Source: BM520 sp964474455
GTDB lineage: Bacteria > Bacteroidota > Bacteroidia > Bacteroidales > BM520
Assembly: GCA_964474455.1 (NCBI GenBank)
Contig: CAYYSU010000008.1
Location: 12,660 to 76,659 of the forward strand
Length of the DNA stretch: 64,000 nt
Direction: 5' to 3'
Position numbers and translations under genes: made by a program
In this document: positions 1 to 6,336 of the stretch, piece by piece
Layout: each line of letters begins with the position of its first letter
Position numbering within the stretch: position 1 is the first letter of the stretch
The notes under the pieces: model-generated
The model's database searches: none
Told to the model about the DNA's origin: nothing
Seen by the model: the letters and a program-made list of their open reading frames with translations, nothing else

Positions 1-471
1 GAGGTAACGGATATCAATATCACTCTAACTTCTGGCGAAGACCATGAGATTCATAGTCGGCCAGGAGATTTTATACTGGCGACACCTATGGGCATCATGG
101 ATGGGCTAAAGAATTGTGGGACAAAACTTCTGGAGCCGATATATCGTTATCATATTATGGCACCAGAGGATACTTTGGGTATCATTGCCGGTGACATAAA
201 TAGCATGCGTGGAACTATCGAATCCCCGGATTTCGAGGATGATACAGTAAGGATTAGCGGTCTGATTCCTGTTGCCAATAGCCATGACTACGGTATTCGT
301 CTCAGTTCATTAACAAAAGGAAAAGGGATAATACGCTTTGAATTTTCCGGTTACAATGAATGCCCTGACGGGGAGGGAAAAGAACGCCCCTTCAAAGGGG
401 TAAATCCTCTTGACCGCAGTCAGTGGATTCTCCATTACAGGGGCGCATTTAAGTCTGACGACAGGAGATAA
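1..471 (+). CDS. Translational GTPase of the TetM/EF-G type, C-terminal part (5' truncated by window)
   Basis: The frame is open from the first base, so only about the last 156 residues of a longer gene are present. The visible part resembles the end of domain IV and domain V of ribosomal-protection proteins (TetM/TetQ) and EF-G: a segment reading GTKLLEPIYRY, then an APED stretch, a GDIN..RG.I segment and an SSLTKGKG segment near the C-terminus. These proteins bind the ribosome and, in the Tet group, release tetracycline. The GTPase domain lies outside the window, so neither resistance nor the exact subfamily can be judged; a chromosomal EF-G-like paralogue is equally possible. It is convergent with metG, and the two stop codons are separated by a single base. 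Confidence 0.72.
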   Translation, partial: EVTDINITLTSGEDHEIHSRPGDFILATPMGIMDGLKNCGTKLLEPIYRYHIMAPEDTLGIIAGDINSMRGTIESPDFEDDTVRISGLIPVANSHDYGIRLSSLTKGKGIIRFEFSGYNECPDGEGKERPFKGVNPLDRSQWILHYRGAFKSDDRR

Positions 472-472
472 T

Positions 473-2515
473 CTAGCCTATTCCGCTGCCACTGGTGAGT
501 TCTTGTGTCGGGCTTACAAAACAGAGTTTCCCGTCGTGGTTTTCAGCCATTAGGATCATACCCGCCGACTCGATACCCTTAATCGTACGTGGTGCCAAAT
601 TAATTAATACCGCAACCTGCTTACCAATAATAATTTCTGGGGCATAGTGCTCTGCGATACCTGAAACGATGGTTCTTTTATCAACGCCTGTATCCACAAG
701 AAGCTTGAGTAGTTTCTTCGTTTTGGCGACCTTCTCTGCTTCCAATATTGTTCCCACACGGATATCCATTTTACTAAAATCATCAAAAGAGATATTTTCC
801 AGTTGTGGTTTTGCTACAAAATTGTCAGAGGCATTTTCTTCTTTTGTATTAAGGAGTTTATTCACCTGCTCTTCAATTTGAGCATCTTCAATTTTCTCAA
901 ACAGTAACTCCGGTTTATTGACAGTTTCTCCTTCCTTAAGAAGAATAGTTCCTGCGTTCGCCCATGTCAAGTCCTTCAGGTTAAAGAATTCTGCAAGTTT
1001 TTTTGCGGTAAACGGCAGGAAGGGTTCAGATACCACAGCGAGGTTAGCACAAATCTGCAGTGATACGTATAGTATTGATTTCACGCGTTCAGGGTCTGTC
1101 TTCCATTTCTTCCATGGTTCCTGTTCAGTGAGATACTTATTACCCAGTCGGGCCATGTTCATCATTTCATTAAGGGCTTCCCTAAAGCGGAAATGATCCA
1201 GGCTATAGGTAATTTTTGAAGGTATATCTGCAATTTCCCCAAGGGCAGCTTTATCTTCTTCCAGCATCTCGCCTGCAGGGGGTACAGTACCTTCAAAATA
1301 CTTATGAGTAAGCACCAGTGTTCTATTCACAAAATTCCCGAATATCGCTAATAATTCATTATTATTTCTAGCTTGAAAGTCGCGCCATGTAAAATCATTA
1401 TCCTTTGTTTCCGGGGCATTAGCGGTGAGGACATACCTCAGCACATCTTGTTTTCCCGGAAACTCCTGCAGGTATTCATGAAGCCAAACAGCCCAGTTGC
1501 GGGATGTGGATATCTTATCTCCTTCAAGGTTCAGGAATTCATTAGCCGGTACATTCTCGGGTACAATATAAGAACCTTCAGCTTTAAGCATTACAGGGAA
1601 TATGATACAGTGAAAAACGATATTGTCTTTCCCAATAAAATGCAGCATTCTGGTTTCGTCATTTTTCCAGTATTTTTCCCACTCGGGTGTCAGCTCACGG
1701 GTTGCGGATATGTATCCTATGGGAGCATCAAACCACACATAAAGCACTTTTCCATCTGCATCTTCCAAGGGCACTTTCACACCCCAGTCGAGATCACGTG
1801 TTACAGCACGCGGATGCAATCCGGCATCAATCCATGATTTACACTGTCCATATACATTGGGTTTCCACTCTTTATGACCTTCGAGTATCCATTCTTTCAA
1901 CCATGGTTCATACTGATCCAAGGGGAGGTACCAGTGTTTTGTTTCTTTGAGGACAGGAACATTGCCGCTAATAGTAGATTTAGGATTAATTAAATCTGTA
2001 GCGTTGAGAGAAGTGCCGCAATTCTCACACTGGTCGCCATAGGCCTTTTCATTTCCACAATGTGGGCATGTACCGGTAATATATCTATCTGCCAGAAACT
2101 GCTCATTTTCAGCATCATAATACTGCTTGGTTGTTTTTTCTATAAATTTCCCATCATAATATAACTTTTTAAAAAAATCAGAGGCAGTGTCATGATGTAT
2201 TTTACTGGATGTGCGTGAATATACATCGAAGGTTATGCCGAAGTCTTTGAAGGATTTCTTTATTATTTCATGGTATTTATCAACGATATCCTGGGGTGAA
2301 ACACCTTCTTTTGTGGCACGGATTGTTATTGGCACTCCATGTTCGTCAGAGCCACCTATAAAGAGCACGTCATCACCTCGCATGCGCATATATCTTACAA
2401 ATATATCTGCAGGCACATAGACTCCTGCGAGATGTCCGATGTGTACTGGTCCGTTTGCATACGGTAAAGCGGATGTCACCAGTGTGCGCTTGTAGGATTT
2501 TGCTGTCTCTTTCAT
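473..2515 (-). CDS. metG: Methionyl-tRNA synthetase with C-terminal tRNA-binding domain
   Basis: Charges tRNA-Met with methionine in the cytoplasm. The 680-residue product has the class I signature HIGH at residues 25-28, a zinc-knuckle insertion with four cysteines (150, 153, 163, 166), and the KMSKS-type loop as KISTS (334-338). Residues from about 575 form an EMAP/Trbp111-like OB-fold tRNA-binding domain, the usual long form of the enzyme. The start follows a TATTTTTG sequence on the minus strand (2551-2558) that fits the Bacteroidota -7 element, although I found no good -33 partner. The gene is divergent from the LD-carboxypeptidase gene. Confidence 0.97.
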   Translation of the reverse strand: MKETAKSYKRTLVTSALPYANGPVHIGHLAGVYVPADIFVRYMRMRGDDVLFIGGSDEHGVPITIRATKEGVSPQDIVDKYHEIIKKSFKDFGITFDVYSRTSSKIHHDTASDFFKKLYYDGKFIEKTTKQYYDAENEQFLADRYITGTCPHCGNEKAYGDQCENCGTSLNATDLINPKSTISGNVPVLKETKHWYLPLDQYEPWLKEWILEGHKEWKPNVYGQCKSWIDAGLHPRAVTRDLDWGVKVPLEDADGKVLYVWFDAPIGYISATRELTPEWEKYWKNDETRMLHFIGKDNIVFHCIIFPVMLKAEGSYIVPENVPANEFLNLEGDKISTSRNWAVWLHEYLQEFPGKQDVLRYVLTANAPETKDNDFTWRDFQARNNNELLAIFGNFVNRTLVLTHKYFEGTVPPAGEMLEEDKAALGEIADIPSKITYSLDHFRFREALNEMMNMARLGNKYLTEQEPWKKWKTDPERVKSILYVSLQICANLAVVSEPFLPFTAKKLAEFFNLKDLTWANAGTILLKEGETVNKPELLFEKIEDAQIEEQVNKLLNTKEENASDNFVAKPQLENISFDDFSKMDIRVGTILEAEKVAKTKKLLKLLVDTGVDKRTIVSGIAEHYAPEIIIGKQVAVLINLAPRTIKGIESAGMILMAENHDGKLCFVSPTQELTSGSGIG

Positions 2516-2550
2516 AACCTATTAACTTATATAAAATGATTAACTTCGGG

Positions 2551-2558
2551 CAAAAATA
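2551..2558 (-). promoter_or_regulatory. Probable -7 promoter element of metG
   Basis: On the minus strand these bases read TATTTTTG, matching the Bacteroidota consensus TAnnTTTG, about 36 bases upstream of the metG ATG. No TTG lies at the expected 19-20-base spacing, so the call is partial. Confidence 0.35.
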
Positions 2559-2587
2559 GTTAAGAATACGTTAACTTACAGTTCAAA

Positions 2588-2603
2588 TGTGCAAATTTGC
2601 ACA
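2588..2603. promoter_or_regulatory. Perfect 16-bp palindrome between metG and the carboxypeptidase gene
   Basis: The bases TGTGCAAATTTGCACA read the same on both strands. The palindrome lies in the short divergent intergenic region, 14 bases before the preferred ATG of the carboxypeptidase gene and about 30 bases upstream of the metG -7 element. It could be a dimeric regulator's operator or a small mRNA hairpin at the carboxypeptidase start. No regulator can be named from the sequence. Confidence 0.45.
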
Positions 2604-2617
2604 ATAAGATATCGATT

Positions 2618-3637
2618 ATGAGAATACCGGAATCATTAAAGGCAGGCGATACTGTACGGATTGTTGCGCCAGCAGGGCGTGTTAGTATTGGGGATATGGA
2701 ATTTGCCATGACTCTTTTTAGCAAGTGGGGTTTAAATGTAGAGATGGGAAGAAATATGTTCAAATCTAAGGGTATGTTCAGCTCCACAGATGAAGACAGG
2801 CTGGCTGATTTTCAAGATGCGTTTGACGATAGGAACGTAAAGGCAATTTTTTGCGCCCGCGGTGGTTACGGCACCAACAGGATAATAGATAAACTGGATT
2901 TTTCAGCCTTCGAGCTGTCACCGAAATGGGTTGTCGGCTTCAGCGACATCACTGTTCTGCATAGTCATATCCATAAGGTTTACGGCATTGAGTCGATTCA
3001 CGGCGCAATGCCTAAAAGTATTACTGAAAAGTCTTCGCAAGAATCTATGGAGACCCTTCGCAGAGCTCTCTTTGAAGAGGGTCTCAGCTATTCACTTCCC
3101 GGTAACGCCTACAACTGCGGTGGTTCAGCGCGAGGATTACTTGTTGGCGGGAATCTTTCCATACTGTATAGTTTGACTGGAACCCCAAGTGAGCCTGACT
3201 ATATCGACAAGGTACTGTTTATTGAAGAGATTGGCGAATATCAATATCACCTTGACAGGATGCTTGTGGCGATGAAGAGAGCTGGTGTATTTGATAAGAT
3301 TAAAGGACTTATTGTAGGTCATATGACAGATATCAAAGACCCTGATCCGGGAATAGGTAAAAGCGTTGAAGAGATGATTTTGGAGCATGTCGTAGAACAT
3401 GGTTTTCCTGTAATATTCGGTTTTCCTGCGGGGCATGAGAGTGATAATAGGGCTTTGGTTATAAGCCGGGAGGTAGAAATAATCGTTGGCAAGAGTGAGG
3501 CTGAGGTAAACTTCATTGAAGAAGTCAGTGGTGACAATCAGGTTTTTTCTGGTATAAGGATGTTTGTCGCAGTGGCAATAATGGCAGTTTTTTTTGTGTT
3601 AATTTGGTTGCTGTATGGTGCTGTTTTGAAAAAATAA
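2618..3637 (+). CDS. LD-carboxypeptidase (peptidase S66, LdcA family) with C-terminal membrane helix
   Basis: S66 peptidases remove the terminal D-alanine from murein tetrapeptides during cell-wall recycling. From the ATG at 2618 the 339-residue product shows the family landmarks: ARGGYG (80-85), the nucleophile Ser109 in GFSD, a Glu in FIEEIGE (203/204) and His273 in AGHES, giving a Ser-Glu-His triad. An in-frame TTG at 2597 would add seven residues but lies inside the palindrome, so I prefer 2618. Unusually, residues 315-334 are strongly hydrophobic and followed by Lys-Lys. No N-terminal signal is present, so the protein would be tail-anchored in the inner membrane rather than soluble as is usual for the family. 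Confidence 0.88.
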   Translation: MRIPESLKAGDTVRIVAPAGRVSIGDMEFAMTLFSKWGLNVEMGRNMFKSKGMFSSTDEDRLADFQDAFDDRNVKAIFCARGGYGTNRIIDKLDFSAFELSPKWVVGFSDITVLHSHIHKVYGIESIHGAMPKSITEKSSQESMETLRRALFEEGLSYSLPGNAYNCGGSARGLLVGGNLSILYSLTGTPSEPDYIDKVLFIEEIGEYQYHLDRMLVAMKRAGVFDKIKGLIVGHMTDIKDPDPGIGKSVEEMILEHVVEHGFPVIFGFPAGHESDNRALVISREVEIIVGKSEAEVNFIEEVSGDNQVFSGIRMFVAVAIMAVFFVLIWLLYGAVLKK

Positions 3638-3698
3638 TTGTGATTTGGTGGGTTCTTTTTTTAGTGTTTTCGCATTAAGGGTATAAAAAGGAAGGTCA

Positions 3699-3743
3699 TT
3701 TCTGACCCTTTCAAAGGGTTTGAAGTGCTTTCAAACGGTCAGA
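3699..3743. repeat. REP-like folded repeat: outer inverted repeat enclosing two hairpins
   Basis: An outer 8-bp inverted repeat, TTCTGACC (3699-3706) and GGTCAGAA (3736-3743), encloses two further hairpins. The first is CCCTTT-C-AAAGGG, which shares its first bases with the outer arm. The second is GTTTGAA, a five-base loop, then TTCAAAC. Single-stranded, it could fold as a three-way junction. It sits about 20 bases before the ATG of an IS200-like transposase gene, the position expected for a REP sequence next to its RAYT, or for the left-end hairpin of an IS200/IS605 element. No second copy is visible in the window. Confidence 0.55.
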
Positions 3744-3763
3744 ATTAACAAAAACTAAAAAAA

Positions 3764-4222
3764 ATGCACTATACACTTTATCGACTCGCGGCACACTCAA
3801 TTCTAACAACCCTCGACTTTCAACCCATAATCGATCAAATAGTAGGAAACCTATTACAACTGGAAATATTTGAGCGGTGTAAAGCAATGAACATTGAAAT
3901 ATATCATATGGAAATATTTTACGACCATGTACACCTCATACACGAAATAAATCCTCGCATCCCAATAATAGATTTACAACAAAATATTAAGGGTGGCTCT
4001 TCACATTTTGTAAACTCCCAAAAATGTACTGCGGTAAGATTCGCATGGAACCGTGGCCCCATGTGCTTCTCCCTTGGCCCCGCCCCGGAAATAACAAAGA
4101 CCATAAAATCATTGGAAAATCACAATAATTTTCATGAACATGTTACTGTCCAGCAAGAAATTGCCGAAATACGAAAAAAATATCCTGATATGGTTTCGGT
4201 AACAACAAACGAAATAATATAG
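3764..4222 (+). CDS. IS200/RAYT-like Y1 transposase lacking the expected catalytic tyrosine
   Basis: This 152-residue protein has the size and layout of IS200/IS605 TnpA single-strand transposases: an N-terminal YRL strand, the HUH metal-binding motif as His55-Val56-His57 in YDHVHL, an NIKGGSSHFVN segment and a final helix with an LENH stretch. In active relatives the final helix carries the nucleophilic Tyr in a Y-I-x-x-Q pattern; here the matching position appears to be Thr113 (TIKSLENH). The alignment is by eye. A folded repeat lies just upstream, no matching right-end hairpin is seen, and the stop codon is 2 bases from the yraN ATG. It may be a decayed element or a domesticated RAYT-like gene; the full-length frame argues against simple decay. 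Confidence 0.7.
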   Translation: MHYTLYRLAAHSILTTLDFQPIIDQIVGNLLQLEIFERCKAMNIEIYHMEIFYDHVHLIHEINPRIPIIDLQQNIKGGSSHFVNSQKCTAVRFAWNRGPMCFSLGPAPEITKTIKSLENHNNFHEHVTVQQEIAEIRKKYPDMVSVTTNEII

Positions 4223-4224
4223 CT

Positions 4225-4593
4225 ATGGCAGAGCACATTGAAACAGGAAAAAAAGGTGAAAATATAGCTGCTAAGTATCTTATAACTAATGGATATACAG
4301 TTTTGACACGCAACTGGACAGCCGGACATCTTGAGCTGGACATCATAGCGAAAAAAAATAATATTATTATAATTGTAGAGGTAAAAACCAGAACAGGTAA
4401 CCTGCAGATGTACGATCCTGCCGTCGCCGTAAACAGGCAAAAACAAAAACAACTTATCAGGGCCGCAAACAGATATATACTTACATACAATATACAGGAT
4501 GAAGTGAGATTCGATATCATCAGTGTATTTATCAACGGAAACGATTACAATATCAGTCATCTCGAGGATGCATTCTATCCCACCTTAAGGTAA
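4225..4593 (+). CDS. yraN: YraN family (UPF0102) nuclease-fold protein
   Basis: Small (122 residues) protein of the UPF0102/YraN family, related in fold to Holliday-junction resolvases and restriction nucleases; its physiological role is poorly known. The N-terminus has the family's G..GE..AA.YL...GY pattern, followed by RNW, an ELDIIAK segment in place of the usual GEIDIIA, and the EVKTRT motif. Asp and Glu-Val-Lys match the PD-(D/E)xK arrangement. The length is typical. It starts 2 bases after the transposase-like gene, so the two are probably co-transcribed. Confidence 0.9.
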   Translation: MAEHIETGKKGENIAAKYLITNGYTVLTRNWTAGHLELDIIAKKNNIIIIVEVKTRTGNLQMYDPAVAVNRQKQKQLIRAANRYILTYNIQDEVRFDIISVFINGNDYNISHLEDAFYPTLR

Positions 4594-4688
4594 AAACCAT
4601 TGATAATCAAAAATTTATATACTTACACAGACAGAAATATTACATTTATGTCACTTTGTTTCTTATTTTTGTGGAATATTAATAATTA

Positions 4689-5588
4689 ATGATGGGTAAA
4701 CAGCAATATAACAGAAAAGAGAGCGATCAGAGCCATAAAAAAGATAATAGTCAAGAACGAAAGAGGAACAACAACCAGGAACGTAAAAAAAACACCTCTT
4801 TTGACAACAAAAAAAAGAGTTATCATATTTCCGAAAAGGAGCATGAAGGAAGATATAGCAAAAGGGAGAAAAGTGATGATGCTACAATTCGTTTAAATAA
4901 ATATATCGCTGACAGTGGGATTTGCTCTCGTCGCGAGGCTGATAAAATTATCGAATCAGGTGTTATTTCCGTGAATGGTAAAGTAGTTACTGAGCTGGGA
5001 ACCAAAGTATGCCCTAATGACAAGGTATTAATGGGGAGCCAGAACCTGAACAGAGAAAAACTGCGATACGTTCTTCTAAACAAGCCAAAAGGATATATCA
5101 CCACAATGAAAGATCCACAGGAAAGAAAAACGGTGAGCATGCTAATAAAAAATGCATGTCGCGAAAGAATCGTACCTGTTGGAAGGTTAGACAGAAATAC
5201 CACAGGATTACTCCTATTCACCAACGATGGGCAGATGGCAAAAAAACTTACCCATCCCAGTCATAAAATAAGAAAAATATACCAGGCTGAACTAAATAAG
5301 CCACTGACAAAAAACGATCTTATAAAAATCAGTGAAGGTGTCACTCTTGAAGATGGAATTATTGAAGCTGACAAGATTGCCTACATCAATGCTGAAGAGA
5401 AGAACATTGTTGGTATTGAAATACATAGTGGGAAAAATCGTATCATAAGACGGATATTTGAACACCTGGGATATGAAGTAGTAAAACTCGACAGAACCAT
5501 GTTTGCCGGTTTAACTAAAAAGGATATCCCGAGAGGGAAATATAAGCATCTGAGTGAAAAGGAGGTTAATTACCTTAGGATGTTATAA
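4689..5588 (+). CDS. rluB: 23S rRNA pseudouridine synthase, RsuA/RluB family
   Basis: Converts a uridine of large-subunit rRNA to pseudouridine. After a 65-residue tail very rich in Lys, Asn, Arg, Glu and Ser comes an S4 RNA-binding domain (about 66-115), then the catalytic domain with GRLDRNTTGLLLFTNDG, in which Asp168 is the expected nucleophile. The basic disordered tail is common in Bacteroidota members. RluB is the best guess, but RsuA/RluE-type specificity cannot be excluded. Two ATGs stand in tandem at the start; the first is used here. Its stop directly abuts the stop of the convergent membrane-protein gene. Confidence 0.87.
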   Translation: MMGKQQYNRKESDQSHKKDNSQERKRNNNQERKKNTSFDNKKKSYHISEKEHEGRYSKREKSDDATIRLNKYIADSGICSRREADKIIESGVISVNGKVVTELGTKVCPNDKVLMGSQNLNREKLRYVLLNKPKGYITTMKDPQERKTVSMLIKNACRERIVPVGRLDRNTTGLLLFTNDGQMAKKLTHPSHKIRKIYQAELNKPLTKNDLIKISEGVTLEDGIIEADKIAYINAEEKNIVGIEIHSGKNRIIRRIFEHLGYEVVKLDRTMFAGLTKKDIPRGKYKHLSEKEVNYLRML

Positions 5589-6224
5589 TCAAACCTGGGG
5601 ATATATCATCTCGCCAAAAAAATATAACGCCACAAGAAGAAGTACGGAATAACCCAGACCTATTAGAAATGGTGTCTGGGAAGATTTAACACGGAATTTC
5701 ATGCCAAAAGGAACAAATCTTTTCCAAAAGTAATCACGTAATATTAGTGCTCCTACTAAGTTATATATAAAAGGGAATAATGCCCCCAACTGAATAACTG
5801 ATACTGCCAGCATTCCAAGCACAGTATAGAGAGCTGTAAATGCATACACCTGTGTTTGTGCTTTTTTATTGATTTTATTGAGGTTATATGCCAACATGGC
5901 ACCCCCAAAGATTGTATTGAAAAGCAGCGTAAACCAAAAAATAGAAATATGACTAAACAACTCAGGCAAAGGTTCAGTATCTCCTAACGCCTCGGCCTTA
6001 GCCTTTTCATGATCTGTCTTAATAACCACCTCATATAATGCTTCGTACTTCGCCTTTAGTGATTCCAGACCTGGTATATATATATTTCTCTTCTCCGCTT
6101 CCCAAATGGCAGCAAGCATCGCATCATCATGATATAACGATGGTGATAATAACATCTCCTTCAGCTGCTCCTCTGAATAGATACTAATATTTTGCTGATA
6201 ATTCTCAGGACGCATAATACTCAT
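5589..6224 (-). CDS. Unknown membrane protein with about four transmembrane helices
   Basis: I do not recognise this 211-residue protein. The first 90 residues are soluble and mostly helical (an acidic EEQLKEMLLSP segment, then a charged stretch around residue 75). From about residue 93 there are four hydrophobic segments (about 93-112, 127-144, 146-164 and 186-204). A short basic linker (KRFVPFGMKFRVK) precedes the last helix. It is monocistronic and convergent with rluB. A second possible start, MRPENYQQ, lies three codons downstream. Nothing in the neighbourhood suggests a function. Confidence 0.7.
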   Translation of the reverse strand: MSIMRPENYQQNISIYSEEQLKEMLLSPSLYHDDAMLAAIWEAEKRNIYIPGLESLKAKYEALYEVVIKTDHEKAKAEALGDTEPLPELFSHISIFWFTLLFNTIFGGAMLAYNLNKINKKAQTQVYAFTALYTVLGMLAVSVIQLGALFPFIYNLVGALILRDYFWKRFVPFGMKFRVKSSQTPFLIGLGYSVLLLVALYFFGEMIYPQV

Positions 6225-6336
6225 GGTACAAAATTAATTTTTTTACCTCATCATGGGTTCGTTTTTTAATTTTTTGCATTAACACATGAAAAGTAATTAC
6301 AATTCAATTGAAGTTTAACTTCTAAAAATAAACGAT

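Noticed and set aside
6310..6322. Short palindrome GAAGTTTAACTTC before the large T9SS cargo gene
   Set aside because: Short, AT-rich and with an odd centre; such matches are expected by chance in this base composition.
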